In this document: positions 23,293 to 31,518 of the stretch, piece after piece
Layout: each line of letters starts with the position of its first letter
Numbering within the stretch: position 1 is the first letter of the stretch
Notes under the pieces: generated by a model
Database searches by the model: none
Told to the model about the DNA's origin: nothing
What the model saw: the letters and a program-made list of their open reading frames with translations, nothing else
Assembly: GCF_001854885.1 (NCBI RefSeq)
Contig: NZ_MDDV01000001.1
Span: 139,437-191,089 of the forward strand
Length of the DNA: 51,653 bases
Reading direction: 5' to 3'
DNA from: Ensifer sp. LCM 4579
GTDB taxonomy: Bacteria > Pseudomonadota > Alphaproteobacteria > Rhizobiales > Rhizobiaceae
Position numbers and translations under genes: made by a program

Positions 23293-24653
23293 ACCCGGCT
23301 ATGCTCTCGATGGTCCAAGGCTTCCTCTCGCAGCTTGCGACCCAGCGGCCGAACGGACTTTCGCCGTGGGCGGTTCGCGAGGATGCGATCACCGCTTCGC
23401 TGCAGACGGTTCGGGCAATTCGGGGCGGGGAGAATGCGCCCCAAGCGGCCACGAACGTCATGTCGATCAACCGTCGCGGCCAGCCGCTTGCCAACGGTAC
23501 TTTTGCGACCCGCGTGGGAAACATCGCGATCGTCCCGGTGATCGGACCGCTTATGTCGCGGTTCAACTGGTCCTACTGGTCCTATGACGAGATCGTGCGG
23601 GATCTGCGCCTGGTCGGCTCCATTCCGGATATCGAGGCAACGATCCTCGACATGGACACGCCCGGCGGCATGGTTGCAAACGTCGATTCCGTGCCAGCGG
23701 AAATCGCTAGGCTGCGCGAAAAGATGCCGGTCTATGCGCATGTCGGCGGCCTCTGCGCCAGCGCCGGCTACTGGATCGCATCCTCGGCCGAGAAAATCGT
23801 TTCCGACAAGACGGGCCTTGCCGGTTCGGTCGGCGCGCTGATCCGCTACGTGGACATGGAGGGCATCCTGACGCGGCTCGGCGCCAATGTCGTCGAGGTC
23901 ATTGCCGAGCAGAGCCCCAACAAGCGGCTTTCGCGCGACAGCGACGAAGGCAAGGCGGAGCTGCAGGCGATCGCCGACGACGGCGCGGAACTGTTCATTC
24001 AGGGCCTCGTCGCCAACCGCGGCGTGAGCCGGGAAACCATCATCGAAAACTACGGCCAGGGGCTCGTCTTTCCTGCCGGCGAGGCGCTCAAGCGCGGCCT
24101 CGTCGACCAGGTCGCGTCCCTTGAAGATGTTCTGACGGAACTGGCGGGCCGTCGGGAAAATACAAGCCTCGCGGCCTCCGCCACCGCGAAAGCCGGAACC
24201 GAAAAGGAATCCACCATGCTTACACTTGATCAACTGAAGGCGGAGCATCCGGATCTCGTTTCCGCCCTTCGCGCGGAGGGCGCAGCCGAGGCGGCGCAGG
24301 CCGAGCGCGATCGGCTTCTCGGGATCGAAGAGCAGGCCGCTGGTCTCACCGGCCATGACGAGCTCGTGAAGAGGCTGAAGGCGGACGGCAAGACGACGCC
24401 GGCCGAAGCGGCAACGCAGATCCTGGCCGCGGAAAAGGCGAAGAATGCCGAGCGCCTGAAGGGTCTCGAGCAGCTCGACCAGGCGGCCGCCGGCGTCACG
24501 AGCACGCTTTCGGGCGGTGCGGAAGGCGATGGCCAGAAGTTCCCGCAGAACCCGGAGGGCTGGAAAGCCGAATGGGAAGCGACGCCGAAGCTCAAGCAGG
24601 AGTTTCCGACGGCCGAATCCTACGTCGCGACCATGAAGCGCCAGGCGGCCTGA
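23289..24653 (+). CDS. S49 capsid maturation protease with C-terminal scaffold (454 aa)
   Basis: An S49 (SppA/lambda gpC-like) serine protease occupies residues about 50-295. MDTPGGMVANVDSVPAEI and the nucleophile motif GGLCASAGYWIASSA with Ser near residue 160 are visible; DKTGLAGSVGALI and SPNKRLSRDSDEGK, with the likely catalytic lysine, follow. Residues 310-454 are a helical, charged scaffold region with its own internal start (see 24216). In lambda, gpC cleaves and degrades scaffold during capsid maturation. Confidence 0.9.
   Translation: MNPAMLSMVQGFLSQLATQRPNGLSPWAVREDAITASLQTVRAIRGGENAPQAATNVMSINRRGQPLANGTFATRVGNIAIVPVIGPLMSRFNWSYWSYDEIVRDLRLVGSIPDIEATILDMDTPGGMVANVDSVPAEIARLREKMPVYAHVGGLCASAGYWIASSAEKIVSDKTGLAGSVGALIRYVDMEGILTRLGANVVEVIAEQSPNKRLSRDSDEGKAELQAIADDGAELFIQGLVANRGVSRETIIENYGQGLVFPAGEALKRGLVDQVASLEDVLTELAGRRENTSLAASATAKAGTEKESTMLTLDQLKAEHPDLVSALRAEGAAEAAQAERDRLLGIEEQAAGLTGHDELVKRLKADGKTTPAEAATQILAAEKAKNAERLKGLEQLDQAAAGVTSTLSGGAEGDGQKFPQNPEGWKAEWEATPKLKQEFPTAESYVATMKRQAA
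24216..24653 (+). CDS. Internal-start scaffold protein (Nu3-like)
   Basis: In-frame ATG 24216 inside the protease gene, with AAAAGGA about 8 bases upstream, would yield a 145-residue protein beginning MLTLDQLKAEHPDLVSALRA. It is charged, helical and rich in Ala/Glu/Lys, ending AESYVATMKRQAA, as expected of a phage scaffold. Lambda makes Nu3 from an internal start in gene C in exactly this way. Protein-level evidence would be needed. Confidence 0.6.
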   Translation: MLTLDQLKAEHPDLVSALRAEGAAEAAQAERDRLLGIEEQAAGLTGHDELVKRLKADGKTTPAEAATQILAAEKAKNAERLKGLEQLDQAAAGVTSTLSGGAEGDGQKFPQNPEGWKAEWEATPKLKQEFPTAESYVATMKRQAA

Positions 24654-24720
24654 CGGCCCGCCTAAAATCTCCACGTCGAGCGCGGCCTAGCCGCTCCATA
24701 ACTTCTCGAAAGGTTTGACC

Positions 24721-25146
24721 ATGACAACGCTCGCCGCCAACAAGCAGCGTGATTACCAGATGGGCGACAAGGAAGAGTATCCCGTCGTCGCCTCCGATAT
24801 CATTTACCAGGGCGCCGCCGTCGGCGAAAACGGATCCGGTTATGCCCGTCCACTCGTCGCCGCCGATCCCTTCCTCGGTTTTGCTGAAGCAAAGGCGGAC
24901 AATTCCGCTGGCGCCGCCGGCGCGATCACTGTCAATGTGAAGAAGCGCGGCAATATCGTTCTGCCGATCTCCGGCATTGCAATCACCGCCAACGATCGCC
25001 CGGCCGTCTATGCCAGTGACGATGACACCTTCACGCTGACCGCGACCAGCAACACGCTGATCGGCTACGTCTCGCGCTGGATCGAAACCGGCCTTGCCGT
25101 GGTCGAGTTCGACGCTGCGCTCTGCAAGGCCGCCCTGCAGGCCTGA
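24721..25146 (+). CDS. Capsid cement/decoration protein
   Basis: A 141-residue beta-rich protein with GAAVGENGSGYARPLVAADP then FLGFAEAKADNSAGAAGAI and NIVLPISGIAITANDRPAVY. This is the pattern of capsid-cement or head-decoration proteins (DUF2190-like), which stabilise the expanded shell. It sits between scaffold/protease and the major capsid gene, as in lambda (gpD). ATG 24721 has GAAAGG 9 bases upstream. Confidence 0.75.
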   Translation: MTTLAANKQRDYQMGDKEEYPVVASDIIYQGAAVGENGSGYARPLVAADPFLGFAEAKADNSAGAAGAITVNVKKRGNIVLPISGIAITANDRPAVYASDDDTFTLTATSNTLIGYVSRWIETGLAVVEFDAALCKAALQA

Positions 25147-25215
25147 TTCACCTCTCTGACAACCTGACCGCTTTAGATCGACGGGGCGCGCCCCCGGTTT
25201 CGAAAGGACACTTCG

Positions 25216-26148
25216 ATGCTTCCTCAACAGTTTGAGAAAATCACCACCCGGGGCGTGCGCGGCCTGATCCTCGCGCGTCTCGACACCGGCCCGATTGCCT
25301 GGGTCAGCTCCGTTGCCATGCGCATGCAATCCGACCAGGCCGTCGAGACCTATGCCTGGCTCGGCAATACGCCGGCGCTTCGCGAATTCATCGGCGGCCG
25401 CACGCCGGCGGAGCTCAAGGAAAACAGCTTCCAGATCTCCAACAAGGATTATGAAGGCTCGATCACGATCAGGTCGAAGGACATGCGTCGTGACAAGCTC
25501 GGCATGATCACTGTCCGGGTCAACCAGCTCGCCGATCGCGCGAACGACCATCCGGCGAAGCTGCTTTCGACGCTGATCATGAACGGCGAATCCACGCTCT
25601 GCTACGATGGTCAGTATTTCTTCGATACCGACCATTCCGACGGCGCGAGCGGCACGCTCTCGAACGACATCGAGCACGACGTCGCGACGGCGACTGCCCC
25701 GACTGCCGACGAGTTCGCCGAGGCGGTCCTGAAGGCGATCCAGCAGATGTACGGCTTCAAGGATGATCGCGGCGAGCCGATCAACCAGTCGGCGACGGAA
25801 TTCACCGTCATGGTGCCGACCGGCTTAATGGGCGTCGCGCTGAAGGCCGTTACCGCCATCCTCGGTACTGGTGGCGCGAGTGCGACCCTCCCGGCTCTTG
25901 ATAAGTATTTCAAGATCACCGTCGTGCCCAATCCGCGGCTGACCTGGACTACCAAGTTTGCCGTATTCCGCACCGACGAGGCGGCGAAGCCCTTCATCCT
26001 GCAGGAAGAGACGATCCCGGACGTCATCGCTCTCGGCGAAGGCAGCGAATACGAGCAGCTCAACAAGGAACAGCTGTTCGGCATCGATTGGACCGGCAAC
26101 GTCGGCTATGCGTGGTGGCAGCACGCCTGCCTGGTGACCTTCATCTGA
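25216..26148 (+). CDS. Major capsid protein, Mu gpT-like
   Basis: A 310-residue capsid protein resembling the Mu-like head subunit (gpT): MLPQQFEKITTRGVRGLILA, LGNTPALREFIGGRTPAELK, SITIRSKDMRRDKLGM and the C-terminal GIDWTGNVGYAWWQHACLV. This family has the HK97 fold. A lambda-type packaging gene set with a Mu-type capsid shows mosaicism. Good ribosome-binding site GAAAGGACA before ATG 25216. Confidence 0.85.
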   Translation: MLPQQFEKITTRGVRGLILARLDTGPIAWVSSVAMRMQSDQAVETYAWLGNTPALREFIGGRTPAELKENSFQISNKDYEGSITIRSKDMRRDKLGMITVRVNQLADRANDHPAKLLSTLIMNGESTLCYDGQYFFDTDHSDGASGTLSNDIEHDVATATAPTADEFAEAVLKAIQQMYGFKDDRGEPINQSATEFTVMVPTGLMGVALKAVTAILGTGGASATLPALDKYFKITVVPNPRLTWTTKFAVFRTDEAAKPFILQEETIPDVIALGEGSEYEQLNKEQLFGIDWTGNVGYAWWQHACLVTFI

Positions 26149-26163
26149 TCCTGATTTCGCTTG

Positions 26164-26189
26164 CTGCCCGGCCTTAGACGGCCGGGCAG
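26164..26189 (+). other. 10-bp hairpin after the capsid gene
   Basis: CTGCCCGGCC (26164-26173) pairs perfectly with GGCCGGGCAG (26180-26189) around a 6-base loop, 15 bases after the capsid stop. There is no T-run, so it is more likely an mRNA-stabilising or Rho-independent-weak element than a strong terminator; late transcription must pass it to reach tail genes. Confidence 0.5.
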
Positions 26190-26219
26190 GGCTCTTCAGT
26201 CACACCTGGACAAGGAAAC

Positions 26220-26696
26220 ATGGTCATGAAGTACACGGTAACGGGGCGCGTCTGCGCCTTCGGGGCAGGCCAGAAGCTGAAGCTCTCCCGACCGCAGATC
26301 GACGCCCGCCGGCACGCGCTCGAGGTGGTCGACGAGAAGTCCGGAAAGGTCATCACAAAGGCCGAAGTGCAATTCAAGGCTGGCGAGACGATCGATCTCG
26401 ACATCGCCGAAGACGAACTGCCGTCGAGCCTGGCGGCGGTGCTGACGAGCGGCGGTGCCTCCGGAAAGAAGAAGGCCGGGAAGGCCAAGGCGGAAAAGGG
26501 GGCGGAGGGCGAGCCGGATTTCGACGCTCTTGAAGACGAGCTGGAGGCTGCGGAGACTGCTTTACATTTCGCATATGAAAAGCATGGCTTCAAAAAATTC
26601 GTCGAGATTACCGACGAGCAAAAGGCGCTGGTCGCCGCCGAGCTCGATCGCCTGACAAAGGCCCAGGCCGCATATGACGCCGCGGTTGGTGAATAA
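26220..26696 (+). CDS. Hypothetical head-region protein (158 aa)
   Basis: N-terminal 75 residues look beta-stranded (MKYTVTGRVCAFGAGQKLKL, DLDIAEDELPSSLAAVLT); a Lys/Ala/Gly-rich linker at 80-95 and a helical C-terminus follow. No family recognised. Start is ATG 26220 or 26226. It lies between the major capsid and head-tail joining genes, so is likely a minor structural protein or assembly factor. Confidence 0.55.
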   Translation: MVMKYTVTGRVCAFGAGQKLKLSRPQIDARRHALEVVDEKSGKVITKAEVQFKAGETIDLDIAEDELPSSLAAVLTSGGASGKKKAGKAKAEKGAEGEPDFDALEDELEAAETALHFAYEKHGFKKFVEITDEQKALVAAELDRLTKAQAAYDAAVGE

Positions 26697-26698
26697 CC

Positions 26699-27031
26699 GT
26701 GGCGATCGAGACCGATGAAGATCGGCTCCTCTTCGTCGATCCCGAAGAGTTCGGCGCTTCCGCGATTTGGACCTCGGCGAGCGGCACCAAGCCGGCGGTG
26801 AATTGCATCTTTGACGACACCTTCATCGCGCTTGCCGCCGGCGATATCGACTTCACACAGGAAGGTGGTCGAGTGCAGATCACCATCCGCACGAGCGACG
26901 TCCCGGCCGATGCGGATCACGGCGATGCCGTGCAGGTCAGCAGCGACGTTCTCGGCGTGAAGACATTCCAGGTCCTTGAATTTCAGCCGGACGGCACAGG
27001 CTTTTCGACCGTACGCCTGCAGGAGGCTTGA
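26699..27031 (+). CDS. Head-tail joining protein (gpFII-like position)
   Basis: A 110-residue protein starting at GTG 26699. The first part (DRLLFVDPEEFGASAIW) is followed by VNCIFDDTFIALAAGDIDFT and several beta-strands, consistent with lambda gpFII-type head-tail attachment proteins. Size and place (after capsid, before tail terminator) support the call. Confidence 0.6.
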   Translation: MAIETDEDRLLFVDPEEFGASAIWTSASGTKPAVNCIFDDTFIALAAGDIDFTQEGGRVQITIRTSDVPADADHGDAVQVSSDVLGVKTFQVLEFQPDGTGFSTVRLQEA

Positions 27032-27033
27032 TC

Positions 27034-27474
27034 GTGACCCATATCCGCACAACGATCCGCGCCTATGTCGTCGCCATGATCAAGGGAAGCGCGCTCGTCG
27101 GCAGTCGCGTCGAGGCCTCCCGGGCTCGGCCGCTTCGTCGCGGGGAGCTGACCTCGGCCTTCGTTTATACCCCTGCCGAACAGTCAGAGGATATAGACAC
27201 GGACGGCAGTCAGAACCGCCGCATCCGCGTCAAGATCGATGTGGTGACGAAGGGTGAAGAGGACGGCCGTCAGGATGATCTCGACGGGTTTGCGCTCTAC
27301 GTCGAGCAGAAGTTTGCCGCCGATCCGCATCTCGGCGGCCTGGCAAGCGCAACCGAGTACCGCTCCACCGATTTCGCCGCCAACACGGAAGGCGAAAAGA
27401 CGCTCCAGGTGATGTCGATCACATACGAGGTCACCGCTTTCACCCTCAACTCCGATCCCGAAACCACCCTCTAG
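27034..27474 (+). CDS. Tail terminator/completion protein (gpU-like position)
   Basis: Begins at GTG 27034 with AGGAGG (27021-27026) 7 bases upstream. Residues THIRTTIRAYVVAMIKGSAL and RIRVKIDVVTKG, then a LQVMSITYEVTAFT strand near the end, fit the small alpha/beta tail-terminator proteins that cap the tail tube. It precedes the tail tube gene by 9 bases. Confidence 0.65.
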   Translation: MTHIRTTIRAYVVAMIKGSALVGSRVEASRARPLRRGELTSAFVYTPAEQSEDIDTDGSQNRRIRVKIDVVTKGEEDGRQDDLDGFALYVEQKFAADPHLGGLASATEYRSTDFAANTEGEKTLQVMSITYEVTAFTLNSDPETTL

Positions 27475-27483
27475 GAGGCTAAG

Positions 27484-27876
27484 ATGGCAGTCCATCATGG
27501 CAAGAACGGCAAGGCGAAACTCGGCAGCAATGCCGTGGCTTCCGTCCAGAAATTCTCAGTCAACCAGAATGTCGAGGCGGCCGACACGACGGTCATGGGC
27601 GACACCTGGCAGACGCACTTGACCGGCATTCCCGGATGGTCCGGGTCCCTCGAGTGCCTTTACGATCCCGCCGACACGAACGGTCAGGTCTCGCTCGGGA
27701 TCGGCGATTCCGTGACGCTCGGCCTCTATACCGACGGCGACGCGACCGGGAAGAAGTACCTGACCGGCACGGCCTCTGTTACCAGCATCCCGATCGAGGC
27801 CGACATGAAAGGTGCGGTCAAGATCAGCTTCAACTTCCAGGGCAACGGCGCCCTGACGGAATCGACGGTGGCCTAA
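27484..27876 (+). CDS. Major tail tube protein
   Basis: A 130-residue tube protein with MAVHHGKNGKAKLGSNAVAS, VNQNVEAADTTVMGDTWQTH and IPGWSGSLECLYDP, typical of short siphophage tube proteins (gpV-like, without a C-terminal Ig domain). It forms stacked hexameric rings. The TAA overlaps the next gene's ATG by one base. Confidence 0.8.
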   Translation: MAVHHGKNGKAKLGSNAVASVQKFSVNQNVEAADTTVMGDTWQTHLTGIPGWSGSLECLYDPADTNGQVSLGIGDSVTLGLYTDGDATGKKYLTGTASVTSIPIEADMKGAVKISFNFQGNGALTESTVA

Positions 27877-28250
27877 TGAGCAGCGTGATTTCCAGTGCGA
27901 AAGCGCATTTCAGCGGTCAGAAGCTGCGCAGCCATGATGTGCCGGAGTGGGGGACCGCCGGCAAGCCGCTGAAGGTCCATTACGGGCCACTCACGGTGGC
28001 GCATCGCCGCCGGATCTGGCGCGATGAAAGCGGCGCCACGGTCGACGGCAATATCGCCGTTGTCAGGGCCGTGCTGTTCAACGCGCTCGACGCCGGCGGA
28101 AAGCGCCTGTTCGACGACATGGACGAACATGCGCTGATGTACGAGGTCGACAGCGATGTCGTCTCCCGCATAGGGGCTCTGATCCTTGGTTTTTCGAAGG
28201 GTCAGCCCGTCTCGGCCGAAAAGCAGGTCGACGACGCAAAAAACGTCTGA
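27876..28250 (+). CDS. Tail assembly chaperone gpG-like (frame 0 product)
   Basis: A 124-residue protein between tube and tape-measure genes, the invariable position of siphophage tail chaperones. Its end reads ...KQVDDAKNV and contains the heptamer A AAA AAC at 28238-28244, four codons before the end. In lambda the equivalent gpG is the major product and a frameshift yields gpGT. It should bind the tape measure and tube subunits during tail assembly. Confidence 0.75.
   Translation: MSSVISSAKAHFSGQKLRSHDVPEWGTAGKPLKVHYGPLTVAHRRRIWRDESGATVDGNIAVVRAVLFNALDAGGKRLFDDMDEHALMYEVDSDVVSRIGALILGFSKGQPVSAEKQVDDAKNV
28238..28244 (+). other. -1 programmed frameshift site A AAA AAC
   Basis: In the gpG frame the codons are GCA AAA AAC GTC TGA. 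The heptamer A AAA AAC fits the X XXY YYZ rule and allows tandem -1 slippage. The stop follows 4 bases later. The -1 frame is open to a TAG at 28382-28384. Confidence 0.75.
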
Positions 28251-28384
28251 GCGGCGATGCGGAGCTGATGCTGATGTATTCGCTCGCCGCAAGACTGAAT
28301 AGGACCCTCGCCGAAATCGAGGCGATGACGGTCGACGAGTTCGTCGGCTGGATCGCCTATTTCGAAGTCACCAAGCCGGCCTAG
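28240..28384 (+). CDS. gpT-like domain in the -1 frame (gpGT fusion C-terminus)
   Basis: After slippage the ribosome reads CGT CTG AGC GGC GAT... giving RLSGDAELMLMYSLAARLNR, then TLAEIEAMTVDEFVGWIAYF and ending EVTKPA. This resembles the short T domain of lambda gpGT (a helix, then a conserved E-x-x-x-W-x-A-Y/F motif). It is too short to be called as a separate gene; ATG 28268 also exists but has no ribosome-binding site. Probable product: fusion of 27876-28240 with this segment. Confidence 0.65.
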
Positions 28385-28420
28385 ATGCCGGGCACTCCCT
28401 AACAGAGCGAAGGAACGATC

Positions 28421-30244
28421 ATGGCCGGGCAGATGTCCGATCTGATGTTCAATATTGTCGCGCAGGACAGGACCCGTGCAGCATTCGCGGCTGCAAACAG
28501 CAATGCCGATTCCTTCGGGAAGAAGGGGGCGGCGGCCGCCCGCGAGGCTTCGAAGGGTATTGACTTGGCACGGGGTGGCGTTGCGAACCTCGCGGCGCAG
28601 TTCAATGATATCGGTGTGCAGCTCTCCGGTGGCCAGAGCCCGTTCCTGATCGCCCTTCAGCAGGGAACGCAAATCGGTCAGGTTCTTGGCCCGCTCGGCG
28701 CCGCTGGCGCCGTGCAGGCGCTCGGCGGCGCATTCCTCTCGTTGTTGTCGCCGGTCAACCTGCTGACGATCGGCACGATCGCGCTTGGCGGGGCGGCGTT
28801 CGAGTACTTCTCCTCGATGCTGGAGGACGGAGCTGATGCGGAAGAGACGCTGGAGCGGCAGCGCGACCTTATTGGGCAGGTCGTGCAGCGCTGGGGCGAC
28901 GCTTTGCCGGCGCTTCGCGAATATGCCGATGCGCTGGAGCGTGCCGAGCAGGCGGCACAGATCGGCGAAGCGAGCAGCGCCGCGGCCTCGCAGCAATGGG
29001 CCGGCCTGCGCAGCCAGGCGGAAGATCTGAATATCGAATTCGCTGATCTCCTGTCTTTGCTTCAACAGGCCGGAGCCGAAGCGGAAGGCGTCGTCACCCT
29101 GCAGGATGCCTTCGGCGATCTGCAGGAGAAAATCGAGGACGGAACCGCCACGGCCGAAGATGCCGAGCAGGTGCAAGCGGCGCTGTTCGCGTTGTTTCAG
29201 CAAACCGGCATTCCTGCAGTCGACGCGCTCATGGGCCGCTTTGCAGGTCTCGCCCAAGAGATCGCCAATGCCAGCGCACGGGCTGCGAAGTTTACTGCCG
29301 AGGGAGCCTTTGCGGCCGGCCGGCAGGTTCTGCCGCAGCTCGGGACCTTGGGGCCGGTTTTCAGCGGCGAAGGGCGGTTCCTGAATCCTGCCCAGTTGCA
29401 GGACCTCAATGCTCGAAACACCAGGTCTCAGACCGAAATCGAACAAGCCAAGCTCGCGCGCCGCGGCGGTGGTGGCGGCCGAGGCGGCGGCGGTGGTGGC
29501 AAGAGCGACGAAGAGCGCCAGGCGGAGAGCATCCAGCGCGTCATCCAGTCGCTCGAGGACGAGCAAGCGGCGCTCGGCAAGTCCAAGACCGAGCAGCGCA
29601 TCATGCAGGCGCTGCGGCGTGCGGACGTGGACGCGACCTCCGCGCAGGGGCAGCAGATATCGCAGCTGATCACGCAGATCGAATCGGAGAAGGAAGCGCT
29701 GAAGGGTGCGGCCGAGGCCGGCGACTTCATGCGAGATGCGCTGAAGGATAGTTTCTCGGAACTGGTACCGGAAATCGAGACCGGCAATCGCGCGCTTGAT
29801 TCCTTCATCAACAAGCTGATCCAGGCGAGTGCGGAGGCGATGTTCTTCGGATCGGGGCCGCTTGCGAGCTTCTTCGGAGGTGGTGGCGGTCTCTTCGGCC
29901 TTTTTGGCGGCGGTCGTGCGATAGGCGGGGGAGTCGACCCCTGGCGGGATTATCTTGTCGGCGAAAATGGTCCGGAGATTGTTCGCATTGGAAGCCGTGG
30001 CGGCCGTGTCGGAGACGCCGGCGGCGTGCAGGCGAACGCCGGCAATATGCACATCACGGTTGGCGTCTCGGTCGACAAGAATGGAAACCTGATGCCCTTC
30101 GTTGAAAGCGTGTCCAAGGACGTCGTGCAGAAGGCGTCGCCGCAAATCATCTCGACTTCGGTAGCGGAGGCAAACCGGCAGGTGGTTCCAACCATGGCAA
30201 AGTACCAGACGCGCACGGCGGGTGGAGATTATCGCAATGGCTAG
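28421..30244 (+). CDS. Tail tape measure protein (607 aa)
   Basis: Long helical, coiled-coil protein with a hydrophobic pair of segments at about residues 80-130 (VLGPLGAAGAVQALGGAFLS, LLTIGTIALGGAAFEYF), a Gly-rich hinge at about 347-362, and a Gly/Phe-rich hydrophobic stretch at 480-505. The last 100 residues resemble the C-terminal part of lambda-type tape measures (DYLVGENGPEIVRIG). At about 0.15 nm per helical residue the tail would be near 90 nm. It follows the G/GT chaperone genes. Confidence 0.85.
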   Translation: MAGQMSDLMFNIVAQDRTRAAFAAANSNADSFGKKGAAAAREASKGIDLARGGVANLAAQFNDIGVQLSGGQSPFLIALQQGTQIGQVLGPLGAAGAVQALGGAFLSLLSPVNLLTIGTIALGGAAFEYFSSMLEDGADAEETLERQRDLIGQVVQRWGDALPALREYADALERAEQAAQIGEASSAAASQQWAGLRSQAEDLNIEFADLLSLLQQAGAEAEGVVTLQDAFGDLQEKIEDGTATAEDAEQVQAALFALFQQTGIPAVDALMGRFAGLAQEIANASARAAKFTAEGAFAAGRQVLPQLGTLGPVFSGEGRFLNPAQLQDLNARNTRSQTEIEQAKLARRGGGGGRGGGGGGKSDEERQAESIQRVIQSLEDEQAALGKSKTEQRIMQALRRADVDATSAQGQQISQLITQIESEKEALKGAAEAGDFMRDALKDSFSELVPEIETGNRALDSFINKLIQASAEAMFFGSGPLASFFGGGGGLFGLFGGGRAIGGGVDPWRDYLVGENGPEIVRIGSRGGRVGDAGGVQANAGNMHITVGVSVDKNGNLMPFVESVSKDVVQKASPQIISTSVAEANRQVVPTMAKYQTRTAGGDYRNG

Positions 30245-30941
30245 CATCATCCAATGGCCTCGCGATCTCTTGCGGCCTCGCGAATGCCGGCCGAACATCG
30301 CGCCATTCACGCGCACCGGCGGCCGGGCGCTGGGCGGAGTAAAGCCTGCTGTCCGCACGGATCTCGGTTTCTGGTCGATCGACCTGCTGGACATCGCCGT
30401 CTACTCCTCCGATCAGAGACGGACGTGGGAGGCGATCGCACAACACCTTTCCGGTTCGGCTGGGCTTGTCGCAGTCCCGGCGTGGTCGCAGGATCTGCAG
30501 CCTTATGTTTCCGGCGTGGAAGAGCCTGTCGAAACTGTGCCGCACGACGACGACACGCCTTTCGACGACGATAGCGAATACGAGCAGGGGGCGATCTCCA
30601 TCGTGACCGATGGCACTACGCCGCTCGGCGCGACGACGATCCGGCTGCGCATCATCAATGCAGCCGCGAACCTGGTCGGCGTTCGGTTTTCCTATGAGCA
30701 CGCGCTTTACAAGACGGGCCCAGTCATTGCGGTGGATGGTGATATCTGGACGGTTCCGATCTCGCCGGCAGTGCGTGTCCTGATCCCCGCCGGCGCCGAT
30801 CTGGAGTTCGATAGGCCCACTTGCCTTTGTCACCTTGCTGACGATCGGGGCATGGATGGTGGAGTCGACACGATCAAGCTTGAGCGCCGCAGCGTCTCAT
30901 TCGTCGAGGCGACTGACTATTGGGCTTCGTTGGTGTCGTGA
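30237..30941 (+). CDS. Tail protein downstream of tape measure (234 aa)
   Basis: Beta-rich protein (SIIQWPRDLLRPRECRPNIA, TDLGFWSIDLLDIAVYSSDQ) in the position of distal tail proteins. The middle contains an acidic low-complexity stretch (DDDTPFDDDSEYE). ATG 30237 overlaps the tape measure's end and has GGAG upstream; GTG 30222 is an alternative. Likely part of the baseplate hub of a siphophage tail. Confidence 0.55.
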   Translation: MASIIQWPRDLLRPRECRPNIAPFTRTGGRALGGVKPAVRTDLGFWSIDLLDIAVYSSDQRRTWEAIAQHLSGSAGLVAVPAWSQDLQPYVSGVEEPVETVPHDDDTPFDDDSEYEQGAISIVTDGTTPLGATTIRLRIINAAANLVGVRFSYEHALYKTGPVIAVDGDIWTVPISPAVRVLIPAGADLEFDRPTCLCHLADDRGMDGGVDTIKLERRSVSFVEATDYWASLVS

Positions 30942-31513
30942 TGCCGGTGACATCCATTCGCATATTGGCGCAGCTCGCTTTCCCGTCGAAGACGGTTCGG
31001 CTTTGGGATGGGTCTGGTGGCGTGTTCGTCGATGCCGACGGCAATACCTATCGGCCGTGCGTGCTGACGGAATCTGCCCTCGATCAGCTGGAGCTCGCGA
31101 TCAATGCCGAGGCCTTCACGCTGCCATTGACGCTTTCGGGCATCGACACGACGACGGCAGATACGATCTGGACGGATTACCAAGCGGGCGAGATCGTCGG
31201 CTCGCGCGTGCGCATCCTCATCCAGGATTGCGACGAGCTCGACCAGCCTGTCGGGTCGCCGGATATCGTCTTCACCGGCACGATCGACAACATCATCTTC
31301 GATGACGCGGCGGGCGACGATCAGATTCTGTCGACGATCACCGTCGAGATCACGAACCGCTTCACGCTTCGGACGCTGACGAACGGGGCGGTGCTCTCCG
31401 ATGTCGACCAGAAGGCGCGATCGGCGCTGCTCAACCCGACAGGGACGCCGGACCGCTTCTGCGAGCGCATGCCGACTTTAATAGATTTGACCATAAGATG
31501 GCCCAATTGGTAG
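30941..31513 (+). CDS. Minor tail protein (DUF1833/DUF2163-like, 190 aa)
   Basis: Residues 1-60 and 90-160 form beta-strands seen in phage distal-tail proteins: IRILAQLAFPSKTVRLWDGS, LELAINAEAFTLPLTLSGID and VFTGTIDNIIFDDAAGD. The sequence ends PDRFCERMPTLIDLTIRWPN with the D-x-F/C-x-x-x-P...I-x-W ending usual for such proteins, so the gene is intact despite the endonuclease gene inserted 6 bases later. TGATG overlap with the upstream gene. Confidence 0.65.
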   Translation: MPVTSIRILAQLAFPSKTVRLWDGSGGVFVDADGNTYRPCVLTESALDQLELAINAEAFTLPLTLSGIDTTTADTIWTDYQAGEIVGSRVRILIQDCDELDQPVGSPDIVFTGTIDNIIFDDAAGDDQILSTITVEITNRFTLRTLTNGAVLSDVDQKARSALLNPTGTPDRFCERMPTLIDLTIRWPNW

Positions 31514-31518
31514 GGAGA

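Noticed and set aside
22947..24674. 575-codon minus-strand frame opposite the S49 protease gene
   Set aside because: Low-complexity translation, overlaps an unmistakable protease; shadow frame.
28202..30394. 730-codon minus-strand frame opposite the tape measure gene
   Set aside because: Arg-rich, no domain, antisense to a clear tape measure; shadow frame.
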